Source of the DNA: Aurantibacter sp034110465
GTDB taxonomy: Bacteria > Bacteroidota > Bacteroidia > Flavobacteriales > Flavobacteriaceae
Reading direction: 5' to 3'
DNA length: 64,000 bases
Assembly (NCBI GenBank): GCA_034110465.1
Contig: JAWUZD010000007.1
Coordinates: 1 to 64,000 of the forward strand
Below the pieces are notes generated by a model. That model saw only the letters and a list, made by a program, of their open reading frames with translations, had not been told where the DNA came from and ran no database searches. The position numbers and the translations under genes were made by a program. Positions 33,979-42,453 of the stretch are shown in pieces (positions within the stretch are counted from its first letter, which is position 1; the number at the start of each line of letters is the position of its first letter).

Positions 33979-34164
33979 GGTTTTGTTTGTGGAAGTTCGT
34001 TTAACGTGTTTAAGCACCTAATTTAGCAAATAAACAAATAGAATATTCCAAAAAAATGTTCGTAAGTCGGCAGTAACATAGCAATTGATTATACACGGCT
34101 TAAGTTAGCAAATCGTTTTTTTAAATTGAGATTTATAAGCTTTGCTAGTAGCCAATAGTTATAT
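33979..34164. other. Intergenic segment resembling a degraded dispersed repeat
   Basis: This 186-nt gap between convergent genes contains tcgtaagtcggcagtaac, tatacacggcttaagttagc and gctagtagccaatagtta. It is less AT-rich than neighbouring gaps and reminds me of flavobacterial intergenic repeats containing a gtgtata core, but this is from memory. No ORF, terminator or tRNA is seen. Confidence 0.25.
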
Positions 34165-35097
34165 CTAGTTTAAAATAATCTTTCTGTTTATGGTATAATC
34201 TTTCTTTGAAATTTTAATAAAATATATACCAGAATTAAATGCTGATACATCTATCTTTATATTAGAATTAAAACCACTGAAGTTAATTGTAGACACAATA
34301 TTTCCAAGCATATCAATAATTTCAATTTTTGAAATAATATCGATTGTGTTATTTGATATTTGTACAAACTCTTTTGCAGGTACTGGATAGACTTTTATGT
34401 TTCGTTCAAAATTTAAATTGTTAATAGATAATGTTGATTCTTGAATATCAAAAGTTACTGTTGCAGGACTGTCAGAATAGTTAGGTCCATTCCCTTTATA
34501 ATCAGGACCATATACTGCGGTAAAAGTAATATTTGCAACATTAGTGCCAAATAAGTTTGGTGTAGGCGTAAAAGTTGCTTGATTTAAAGCTATGTTTAAA
34601 GCACCATCTTCAAAAGCAACAGTTTCTGCTTGACCTGTAGCTGTAAAACTAGAAGAGCCATTACCACCGCCTCCAAAAACAACATCTGTAGTGCCCAATG
34701 TTAGTGTACCACCAGTTATTGTAAAGGTTATCGTCATATTTGACAGACCACCAGCAGTTACATTATATGTTCCACCTGAAAAACCTGTGGCTTGTATAGC
34801 ATCGTCTAAAGGAACATTAACATCGTTTTTAAAAACAACTGGTGCACTTGGTGCAACTAAAGTTAAAGATTTAAGAAATTGACAATCTGACCCAAAATAA
34901 AATTCTGTACATTCACAGCTATAAGTAGAGGTAAGTTCAGTACACAGTCCTCCATTCAAACAGGGATTTACTGCACAGGCAAACGGATATTTGGTTGTCA
35001 GGGAATTTTGATTATTAGACTGTCCAAAAGATAACTGAAAGAAAAAGGATAAAACTATTGAAAAAACAAGTGTTTTAAAGTGTAGTTCTTTTTGCAT
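34165..35097 (-). CDS. EGF-like domain protein with T9SS type A sorting tail
   Basis: A 310-residue exported protein. The signal peptide ends near residue 25 (LSFGQ). Residues 41-72 hold six cysteines with the spacing C-x4-C-x5-C-x8-C-x-C-x8-C, exactly that of an EGF-like module. A Gly/Thr-rich beta region follows (about 80-215). The C-terminal 75 residues (IKVYPVPAKEFVQI, KIEIIDMLGN, FNSGIYFIKI) form a T9SS type A sorting domain that sends cargo to the surface for attachment. Adhesion or binding is likely; no catalytic motif. PorQ of the same system is encoded at 0.5 kb. Confidence 0.85.
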   Translation of the reverse strand: MQKELHFKTLVFSIVLSFFFQLSFGQSNNQNSLTTKYPFACAVNPCLNGGLCTELTSTYSCECTEFYFGSDCQFLKSLTLVAPSAPVVFKNDVNVPLDDAIQATGFSGGTYNVTAGGLSNMTITFTITGGTLTLGTTDVVFGGGGNGSSSFTATGQAETVAFEDGALNIALNQATFTPTPNLFGTNVANITFTAVYGPDYKGNGPNYSDSPATVTFDIQESTLSINNLNFERNIKVYPVPAKEFVQISNNTIDIISKIEIIDMLGNIVSTINFSGFNSNIKIDVSAFNSGIYFIKISKKDYTINRKIILN

Positions 35098-35371
35098 AGC
35101 GATTTTTTTTTTGGCAAATGTATACTAATAAAATGGATATAATTTTTTTATTTTTCAAATTAGTTTATTTGATGTGGATTGTCTGGAAATAATGTTTGCC
35201 AACGATTGGGTATGAGATCTTTTAATGTTTTATATCATCAGTTAAACCAAGTTATAAGAAAAAATGACAAAGTCAAGATTTACAAAATAATAAGTGAAGC
35301 TATTTAAGAGTAATAGATTTTTATAAGGAGCTTTTTTTGTTAGTATTTAAGTCAAAAAAATAAAACAACAT

Positions 35372-36097
35372 CTATTTTTGTTCAAAAACAATATTTCTTC
35401 CCGTATTTTTCTTGTAGATGTTTTTAGGAGTAAGATTTCTATTCACAATTGAAACATAGTTTTTACTATTTGGGTTTTGAGCATAGTCGAGTTGATGCTC
35501 AATCATTTTTTCAAAGGGAATAAGGAAGTTTTTTGTGTTACATTGTTCTAATTCACCTTCTTTAAGTAAGTTTAAGACTGTATATACGGACTCAATAGTA
35601 CTAAGACAAAGCGGTTCTGGCTGCTGCTTTATAATAAATTTTGATTTTATGTTATTATCAAAACTTACTCTTTGTAGTTTTTGTAAGTTCTTACTTAATT
35701 TAAGCATTTTACGAGCGCAAGGCCATGTGCCATCAAGGATAAAAATGTGTGGATTATTACCCATAAATGAAATTATTTCTGAACTTTCTCGTGTCGAGAA
35801 GTTGAAATTATCTTTTCCTGGATATAATAAGAAAGAACTACTTTTTTCTTTAGCAAGTATTTCATTTACACGTTTATTAGCGGTAAAATTGACACCAACA
35901 ATAATTTCTGAATTTTCAAGCTGAAGCTTAGTAATATGTCCCGTTCCGCATTTTTCTTTTTTGTACTCCTTTGGGTGCATAAGAATAATAAAACGCGTCT
36001 TAGTCTGGAAAGGGCTAATATGTTTACAAATACATGTGCTTGAAGATCTCATGCATGTGTAACATTGAGTTCTTGTTTTTTTTAGTTCTCCCTGCAA
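35372..36097 (-). CDS. DTW-domain protein, tRNA aminocarboxypropyltransferase family
   Basis: A 241-residue protein with the DTW signature D-G-T-W in HIFILDGTWPCARKML, the following CLSTIESVY motif and an N-terminal cysteine cluster (CYTCMRSSSTCIC) that may bind zinc. DTW proteins such as TapT/TuaA transfer the 3-amino-3-carboxypropyl group of SAM to uridines in tRNA (acp3U). It stands alone: gaps of about 270 nt on either side hold nothing I recognise. Confidence 0.88.
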   Translation of the reverse strand: MQGELKKTRTQCYTCMRSSSTCICKHISPFQTKTRFIILMHPKEYKKEKCGTGHITKLQLENSEIIVGVNFTANKRVNEILAKEKSSSFLLYPGKDNFNFSTRESSEIISFMGNNPHIFILDGTWPCARKMLKLSKNLQKLQRVSFDNNIKSKFIIKQQPEPLCLSTIESVYTVLNLLKEGELEQCNTKNFLIPFEKMIEHQLDYAQNPNSKNYVSIVNRNLTPKNIYKKNTGRNIVFEQK

Positions 36098-36347
36098 ACT
36101 GGATATCTTTTTATTGTTTTAATTCTGAACACCTTTTTTTAGAATACCCTAAACATAGAGTTTTTTTTGCTTTGTTATGGTAACAAATTTATTCAATTTT
36201 TTTGTAAAAGACTTCCACGAAGGAATTAGTTTTCGAAATTGGAGGGATCTGGCTAAAGCGTATTTTTATTTCAGATTAGTTATTAAATAAATTAAGCGCT
36301 TGCAATGTTAATAGGATGCATTAGACTAACAATCGGTTTTAATAAAG

Positions 36348-36355
36348 TACCTTTG
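36348..36355 (+). promoter_or_regulatory. Probable -7 promoter box of the methyltransferase
   Basis: TACCTTTG, an exact TAnnTTTG match. Transcription would start about 36361, which favours the ATG at 36394 as start codon over the in-frame TTG at 36370. Confidence 0.5.
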
Positions 36356-36393
36356 TTAAGCTCATTATTTTGCAACACACTTTACGTTATACA

Positions 36394-37500
36394 ATGGATT
36401 TATCAAACAAAGAAAATACAACGTCATCTACTAATCAGGAAAAAAAATGCGTTGCATTATTTCCAGAACCTGTAACTGCAGACTTGCAGACTGTATATAA
36501 TGGCGAAATAGATACCAGATTAGCTATTAAAGCACTTAGGAACGATAAAACCTTATTAATTACAGGGTTTTATAGTAATGGATTAACTTTACTTAAAGCA
36601 CTTAAATTAGACTTAAAGAAAAAATACGCTAAAGACGATTTTAAAGCGCAACGCGATTATCGTGCAGCATACAGTAAAATGTCTAACTTGGTTTTAATAG
36701 AAATAGTAAACCATAAGGTTGCGGTTAAAAAAGCGCCGTCTATTGGTTGGTTAGAAAAACTATATCCAGACCTTGTAGATTTTGTATTACCTTTTCCTAA
36801 AGTACAAGGTTTAAATAGTGCTTGGCAGTGGTATAGTAGGGGAATTACCATTCCTGTATTAAGAAATAAAATTCATCCCTATTATGGCGTTTATTTCCCA
36901 ACACGTTTTGAACATTTAATACTTTTTGATAATTGGTTAAATCGTTATGAAGGCAATAAAAAGTCGGCTATAGATGTTGGAATTGGTAGTGGTGTTTTGT
37001 CTTTACAGATGATTAAGCATGGATTTCAAAAGGTTTTTGGAACAGATACTAATCCAAATGCTATTGTTGGTTTAAAAGAATCTTTAGGAGAAACTAAGTT
37101 ATCACGAAAAATAGATTTAGAATTTGGATCGCTTTTTGGATCGTATAAAAAGCAAGTAAATCTTATTGTTTTTAATCCACCTTGGTTACCTAAAACACAA
37201 AATTTAGACATTATAGACGAAGCTATTTATTATACAGATAATTTATTTGCTAACTTTTTTGAAGGCGCACAAAAACACTTATTGCCAGATGGTAAATTAG
37301 TACTAGTGTTTTCTAATTTGGCTCAGATTACAAACGCTACAAAAAAGCATCCTATAGAACAGGAGTTAGCTAATGGGAATAGATTTGTATTAGAAAAATG
37401 TTTTACACGAAAAGTTAAACTAGCGTCAGATAAAACAAAACGGACTCAAAATTGGAGAGCAGAAGAAGAAGTAGAGCTTTGGGTTTTAAATCATAAATAA
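36394..37500 (+). CDS. Class I SAM-dependent methyltransferase
   Basis: About 368 residues from the chosen ATG. The Rossmann SAM-binding core has AIDVGIGSGVLSLQM (motif I), FGTDTNPNAI (motif II) and the N-P-P-W catalytic motif in LIVFNPPWLP, which in HemK/RsmC-type enzymes contacts a planar amino group. The N-terminal 170 residues are a separate domain that I do not recognise. Substrate unknown; protein, RNA or small-molecule N-methylation are all possible. An upstream in-frame TTG at 36370 is less likely the start. Confidence 0.85.
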   Translation: MDLSNKENTTSSTNQEKKCVALFPEPVTADLQTVYNGEIDTRLAIKALRNDKTLLITGFYSNGLTLLKALKLDLKKKYAKDDFKAQRDYRAAYSKMSNLVLIEIVNHKVAVKKAPSIGWLEKLYPDLVDFVLPFPKVQGLNSAWQWYSRGITIPVLRNKIHPYYGVYFPTRFEHLILFDNWLNRYEGNKKSAIDVGIGSGVLSLQMIKHGFQKVFGTDTNPNAIVGLKESLGETKLSRKIDLEFGSLFGSYKKQVNLIVFNPPWLPKTQNLDIIDEAIYYTDNLFANFFEGAQKHLLPDGKLVLVFSNLAQITNATKKHPIEQELANGNRFVLEKCFTRKVKLASDKTKRTQNWRAEEEVELWVLNHK

Positions 37501-38027
37501 AAAGGGACTCTATAATTTAATTTATTAGATTTAATAATCAATGAAGTCAAAAAAATATAGATTAGGCTTCTTTATTATCTCATTTTGGTATTTTCATTTG
37601 AAAATTTTCACACATTTGGAATAATTTTGCCATTTGATTTTTTTAGGTTCTTTATTTATAATTAATCTGTTATTCCTGATTTAATTCTATTTTGTCTTTG
37701 ATACAATTAATATATTTTGCTAAATTTAGTGTATGCTTTCGCTATGTTTTTAATCAATGTTTTTAAGCTTATAGAACTACATTTTCTTTTGTTTGTAAGT
37801 CTTCTATTAATTTAATTTCTACTAATATTATTATTAGAATTATAAATCAATACTTTCCAAGTATGAAATTAATTTTCGTAATTTCTGTCATTCTTTTAAA
37901 ATTTTTAGCAAAAATAGCAGTTGAAGTTATCAATTTAGTATAAGTTATAAAAGGACTTGAGTTAGTTTAAAAATAAAAATTAGGTTTGTTTAATCTGAAA
38001 ATATGAGATAGATTAATCCTTAATCTA
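37501..38027. other. 527-nt AT-rich convergent gap
   Basis: No ORF over 60 codons, tRNA, terminator hairpin or clear repeat. On the - strand a few short open stretches (for example around 37690-37760, reading KNIAKAYTKFSKIY before a stop) look weakly coding, so a decayed gene is possible, but I cannot assign a family. Confidence 0.4.
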
Positions 38028-38741
38028 TTACTTCTTATATAAAGGAATTCTATAAGATATATTGTAACCATAACCAACGCCAATGTTACTATCTTCAAAG
38101 ACTTTATTAAACCCAGGAATAAATACATTAGTAAAGTTTTCTGGTACGTCTTGGCTAAATAAATATTTTAATTGCACATTAAAACCAACATAAAGGTTAG
38201 TTAAAACTTCGGCTTTAATTCCCATTTGTAATTCTGCCCAAAGTGCTGTTAATCCGCTATATTCTTTTAATTCTGCAACACTTCCTTGTGTTTGCCAATA
38301 TTGATCTGTAGCGTAATATGTACCATCGTTTAAGGTCTGATTAAAACTACTGGCTCCAATTCTAAATCCAGAATAAATCATATTATCTAACGGAAAAAGA
38401 TTATCGTGCATATTATAATCAACACCAACTTTAAAATAGGTTCCTTGAGTTGTAATATCTAAAAAATCGGTTACAAATTCTTTTTGTTCGTTACCTAATT
38501 CTCCAGCAATGAAAAACTTTCTACTAAACCTGTAATCTGCTATAAGTTCAAAACCAGTATAATCATCGTCTAAAGCTGTTCTTAATAATTTAGAAGCATC
38601 TGTACCAACACGAATACCAAACTTTCTTGGTTGTGTAGAAATAGAATCGGTTGTGATTTCGGTTTCGTTTTGAGCGGTTAACGAAACGCTTAGTAGTAAA
38701 AAACTACTAATGATAAATATTAAAATGCGTTGTCGTTTCAT
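38028..38741 (-). CDS. DUF6048 family outer-membrane protein
   Basis: A 237-residue protein with a signal peptide (MKRQRILIFIISSFLLLSVSLTAQ) and amphipathic strands ending in the aromatic GYNISYRIPLYKK, typical of a small outer-membrane barrel. I place it in DUF6048 from memory of the Bacteroidota protein next to a DUF6452 lipoprotein. Its start overlaps the upstream gene by 35 nt, implying translational coupling. Function unknown. Confidence 0.75.
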   Translation of the reverse strand: MKRQRILIFIISSFLLLSVSLTAQNETEITTDSISTQPRKFGIRVGTDASKLLRTALDDDYTGFELIADYRFSRKFFIAGELGNEQKEFVTDFLDITTQGTYFKVGVDYNMHDNLFPLDNMIYSGFRIGASSFNQTLNDGTYYATDQYWQTQGSVAELKEYSGLTALWAELQMGIKAEVLTNLYVGFNVQLKYLFSQDVPENFTNVFIPGFNKVFEDSNIGVGYGYNISYRIPLYKK

Positions 38742-39240
38742 CTGATATTATTAAATTATCGTTTAAAGCCTCTTGGAATAAAAGCCAATTATCTCCATCT
38801 GGCTCTATAGTAATACTAACGTTTTCGAACTGTACTTTATAACCACAGGCGTTAGATACAAACACATCTTTTATAGTATAATTAATAGTGATTATATCTT
38901 CGTTTCCAGTTTGGAAATCGTCAGTTTCATCATCTGGTGTGCCATTATCATCTATAGCATAATCTAGAAATAATCTGTATTTTGTTTCTGTAGCATCTGT
39001 ACGCAATGGTAAAATAGCATCAGCTGTAGTAACTACGCTATAACCTTCCAGAGCACTATCTAAATCAAACCCAGTAGCTAAAAATCCGGTTACATTTTTT
39101 TGATTGTCCCTTAGTACATTATCATTAAAACTAACTAGCAGGCTTGGTGTTGTAGCAGTAGTAGCTGCGCAAATGTCGTCTTTTTCGCATGAAAAAATAG
39201 ATACGACAATTAAAAAAACTATTAAAATGTATTTCTTCAT
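38707..39240 (-). CDS. DUF6452 family lipoprotein (probable)
   Basis: A 177-residue predicted lipoprotein (MKKYILIVFLIVVSIFSC, lipobox Cys18) with a beta-rich mature part including LPLRTDATETKYRLFLDYA and DIITINYTIKDVFVSNACGYKV. It lies 2 nt after rlmD and overlaps the DUF6048 barrel gene by 35 nt; the three probably form one transcript. The barrel-lipoprotein pair may act as an outer-membrane complex (inference). Confidence 0.7.
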   Translation of the reverse strand: MKKYILIVFLIVVSIFSCEKDDICAATTATTPSLLVSFNDNVLRDNQKNVTGFLATGFDLDSALEGYSVVTTADAILPLRTDATETKYRLFLDYAIDDNGTPDDETDDFQTGNEDIITINYTIKDVFVSNACGYKVQFENVSITIEPDGDNWLLFQEALNDNLIISDETTTHFNIYH

Positions 39241-39242
39241 AA

Positions 39243-40694
39243 TTATTTCTCAAATAAAACAACAGTTTCAATGTGTGCTGTGTGAGGAAACTGATCTACT
39301 AAGCTTATTTTTTTAATACTATAACCTGCTTCCATTAAAATTTCTGTATCTCTTGCTTGCGTTGCAGGATTACAAGATACGTAAACCATTCTATCTGCAT
39401 TTAAAGCAATAATTTTTAGAAGTGTTTTAGGTGCTATTCCTGCGCGAGCTGGATCTAAAATTATAGTTCTTATTTTTTCTTTATATTCTGGATGTTCGTT
39501 TAAAAATTTCCCTACATCTGCAGCAAAAAAGGTTAAGCCATCAATATTATTTCTTTTGGCATTCTTTTTAGCATCTTCAATTGCTGAAGAAACAATATCA
39601 ACACCAACAATTTTTGTATTGTTTGATCTTGAAGCAATAATTTGACCAATTGTTCCTGTTCCACAGAATAAATCCATTACAACAGTATTGTCAACCGCTT
39701 CTTTGTTTTCTAACGCATAATCAACGACTTTGGTATATAATCTTTCTGCAGATTTAGGATTGGTTTGAAAAAAGCTTTTCATACTAATTTCAAAATTTAA
39801 ACCTAAAAGCTCTTCAATAATTTTATCTTTTCCGTAAACTAAATTAATACTTCCTGTGGTTGCAAGTGTTCTGTCTCCAACTTCATCATTAATAGTATGT
39901 AAAAGACCAGCTACTCGTTTCCCAAATAATTCAACTAGAAAGGTTGAAAATTTAGTTAAGTCAAATTTTGGTAAATCGTGAGATGTCGTTACTAAATTAA
40001 AAAGTAACTCATTAGTTTTATAAGATTTACGGACTACTAAGAAACGAAAGAAACCTTCTCTTTTTGGTCCATGCCAAGGTGCTAAACCAGTAACTTTGCA
40101 GTAAGCTTTAATTTTTATAAGTTGGTCTTCAAATTCTTTATCGAATAATCCGCTGTCTTTATCTAAATTTTCACCACACCACCAAGTTCCTCGCTTTTTA
40201 AAACCTAATGTAAATTCATCCACATCTGTTTTTTCTTCTCTATTGTATCCAATTGCCGAAAAGCTATACTCCATCTTGTTTCTATAATGGAAATCGTTAG
40301 GAGACGTAATAAATTCATCAAATAAATCTTCAATATTTTCAACTTTACCAATGCGTTTAAATAATTGAAGTGTACTATCTTTTTTATATTCGTGTTGTTT
40401 TTTAACCGGAAGTTTAATGTATGGCGCACCAGCAATTTCTTGAAAAGGCATATCAATTTCATCACTAGAAGCTTCTAAGACCTCAAATAATTTACCTTCA
40501 GCGTACTTTTTGCTTGCTTTTTTTATTTGTACTTTTACTAGTTGTCCAGGTAATGTATTGGGAACAAATACTACAAATTCTCCATGTTCGTTTCTAATAC
40601 GTCCAATTCCTTTTCCACCAAATGCGTAATCTTCTATTCTTATTTCTATAATTTGTCCTCTCTTAACAAATTTGTTTCTAGGTCTACTTGGCAT
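39243..40694 (-). CDS. rlmD: 23S rRNA (uracil-5-)-methyltransferase RlmD/RumA type
   Basis: A 483-residue RNA m5U methyltransferase. An N-terminal TRAM domain (IEIRIEDYAFGGKGIGRI, residues about 16-33) precedes the SAM fold with DLFCGTGTIGQII. The catalytic cysteine motif is YVSCNPATQARD, and DPARAG precedes it. The iron-sulfur cysteines of E. coli RlmD do not appear as a tight CxxxxxCxxC cluster here. The target is probably U1939 of 23S rRNA (inference from family); a tRNA m5U54 role is the alternative for Bacteroidota homologues. Confidence 0.9.
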   Translation of the reverse strand: MPSRPRNKFVKRGQIIEIRIEDYAFGGKGIGRIRNEHGEFVVFVPNTLPGQLVKVQIKKASKKYAEGKLFEVLEASSDEIDMPFQEIAGAPYIKLPVKKQHEYKKDSTLQLFKRIGKVENIEDLFDEFITSPNDFHYRNKMEYSFSAIGYNREEKTDVDEFTLGFKKRGTWWCGENLDKDSGLFDKEFEDQLIKIKAYCKVTGLAPWHGPKREGFFRFLVVRKSYKTNELLFNLVTTSHDLPKFDLTKFSTFLVELFGKRVAGLLHTINDEVGDRTLATTGSINLVYGKDKIIEELLGLNFEISMKSFFQTNPKSAERLYTKVVDYALENKEAVDNTVVMDLFCGTGTIGQIIASRSNNTKIVGVDIVSSAIEDAKKNAKRNNIDGLTFFAADVGKFLNEHPEYKEKIRTIILDPARAGIAPKTLLKIIALNADRMVYVSCNPATQARDTEILMEAGYSIKKISLVDQFPHTAHIETVVLFEK

Positions 40695-41086
40695 GTATTA
40701 AATTTTATTATGCAAAATTATAAAAAAAGCATCTTGATTGAGGTGCTTTTTTCAATTTATGTTGGTTTGATTTTTTAGAATCTAATTTATCTATCTTTTT
40801 ACTACAGAAATTAGTGAGACTAATTGAAATATTGTCTATTAAACGTTAAAATTTTTTAAGGTTTAAAGGTATATCATTCAGGTATAAAAATAACAAATAG
40901 TAATTATTTTAATTGAAATGAATTTAAATAAGCGGTATTTCTCTAAATTAATTTTTAATCCCTTTTAAATTGATTAATTTGCATTCATCTTAGGGATGAT
41001 TTCTCTCCCACGCTGAATTTTCGAATTTTCGAAAGGATAAAGGTACAGAAGGAATGGCTACTTTATAACTTTAAAAATTTGAAAAA
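40695..41086. other. 392-nt divergent region with rocD leader
   Basis: Intergenic between rlmD (leftward) and rocD (rightward). Near 40975-40982 ttaatttg is one base off the TAnnTTTG box and could serve rocD. At about 41016-41034 the motif aattttcga is repeated back to back, forming a ttcgaa-type palindrome. The rest is AT-rich with no ORF or known riboswitch that I recognise. Confidence 0.4.
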
Positions 41087-42367
41087 ATGGCTGTTTTAAA
41101 CCAATTAACATCGCAAGAAGCGATAGATTTAGAAAACAAATACGGAGCACACAATTACCATCCGTTACCTGTTGTATTAAGTAAAGGTGAAGGTGTTTTT
41201 GTATGGGATGTAGAAGGAAAAAAATACTACGATTTCTTATCGGCGTATTCTGCAGTAAACCAAGGACATTGTCATCCAAAAATTGTAAATGCAATGGTAG
41301 AGCAAGCTAAAACCTTGACTTTAACCTCTAGAGCATTTTATAATGATATGCTTGGTAACTTTGAGAAGTTTGCAACTGAGACTTTTAATTTCGATAAATT
41401 ATTGCCAATGAATACTGGTGCTGAAGCAGTTGAAACAGCTTTAAAACTATGTAGAAAATGGGCTTACGAAGTAAAAGGAATTAAAGAAAACAAAGCACAA
41501 ATTATTGTTTGTGAAAATAACTTCCACGGAAGAACAACAACAATTATTTCTTTTTCTAATGATCCAGTGGCTCGTAAAAACTTTGGACCTTACACGGACG
41601 GATTTATAAAAATTGAATACGATAACTTAGAAGCTTTAAAAACAGCTTTAGAAAGTAATAAAAATGTTGCAGGATTTTTAGTAGAGCCAATTCAAGGTGA
41701 AGCTGGAGTTTATGTACCAAGCGATGGTTATTTAGCGAAAGCAAAAGCTTTATGTGAAGCGCATAACGTTTTATTTATTGCAGACGAAGTACAAACAGGA
41801 ATTGCTAGAACTGGTCGTTTATTAGCTACTTGTGGAAACTGTTCTTGTGCAGATAAAAATTGTTCTGGTACACCAGAAGTTAAAGCAGATATCTTAATTT
41901 TAGGTAAAGCCTTATCTGGTGGCGCTTACCCTGTAAGTGCTGTTTTAGCTAACAATAATATTATGGATGTTATTAAGCCAGGAAACCACGGAAGTACTTT
42001 TGGTGGAAATCCTGTTGCTGCTGCGGTTGCAACTGCTGCATTAGAAGTAGTTAGAGACGAAAACCTAGCACAAAAAGCATTTGATTTAGGTGAATTATTT
42101 AGATCCGAATTAAATAAATATATTGCAACTACAGATTTAGTACATTTAGTAAGAGGTAGAGGTTTACTTAATGCTATTGTTATTAACGACGATGAGGAAA
42201 GCGAAACGGCTTGGAACATTTGTATGGCTTTAAGAGATAATGGTCTTTTAGCTAAACCAACACACGGAAACATTATTCGTTTTGCGCCACCTTTAGTTAT
42301 GACTAAGGAGCAATTATTAGATTGTGTTGCTATTATTGTTAAAACGTTAAAAACGTTCGAAAAATAA
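41087..42367 (+). CDS. rocD: Ornithine--oxo-acid transaminase
   Basis: A 426-residue class III PLP aminotransferase converting ornithine and 2-oxoglutarate to glutamate semialdehyde and glutamate. NTGAEAVETALKLCRKW, FHGRTTTIISFSNDP, FIADEVQTGIARTG and the PLP lysine in LILGKALSGG are all present. Unusual is a Cys-rich insertion just before the lysine: Cys249, Cys252, Cys254, Cys259 (CGNCSCADKNC), which looks able to bind a metal. It is monocistronic with its own terminator. Confidence 0.94.
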   Translation: MAVLNQLTSQEAIDLENKYGAHNYHPLPVVLSKGEGVFVWDVEGKKYYDFLSAYSAVNQGHCHPKIVNAMVEQAKTLTLTSRAFYNDMLGNFEKFATETFNFDKLLPMNTGAEAVETALKLCRKWAYEVKGIKENKAQIIVCENNFHGRTTTIISFSNDPVARKNFGPYTDGFIKIEYDNLEALKTALESNKNVAGFLVEPIQGEAGVYVPSDGYLAKAKALCEAHNVLFIADEVQTGIARTGRLLATCGNCSCADKNCSGTPEVKADILILGKALSGGAYPVSAVLANNNIMDVIKPGNHGSTFGGNPVAAAVATAALEVVRDENLAQKAFDLGELFRSELNKYIATTDLVHLVRGRGLLNAIVINDDEESETAWNICMALRDNGLLAKPTHGNIIRFAPPLVMTKEQLLDCVAIIVKTLKTFEK

Positions 42368-42391
42368 ATCTTTCGAATTTTATATAAATTT

Positions 42392-42424
42392 AAAAAGCCT
42401 TACATATTTTGTAAGGCTTTTTTT
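42392..42424 (+). terminator. rocD terminator
   Basis: Inverted repeat aaaaagccttaca / tgtaaggcttttt with a 5-nt loop and trailing T residues, 24 nt after the rocD stop. A-run on the other side means it could also serve the convergent gene at 42.45 kb. Confidence 0.93.
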
Positions 42425-42453
42425 ATTGTATTCTTTTTGTATACAAATTGTAG

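Noticed and set aside
35212..35307. 31-codon open frame (MRSFNVLYHQLNQVIRKND..) between the EGF-like gene and the DTW gene
   Set aside because: Short, AT-rich, without promoter or recognisable homology; not enough to call a gene, though the frame stays open a little further upstream.
40980..41086. Riboswitch in the rocD leader
   Set aside because: The leader has a short ttcgaa palindrome but none of the conserved cores of known riboswitch classes that I could recognise.
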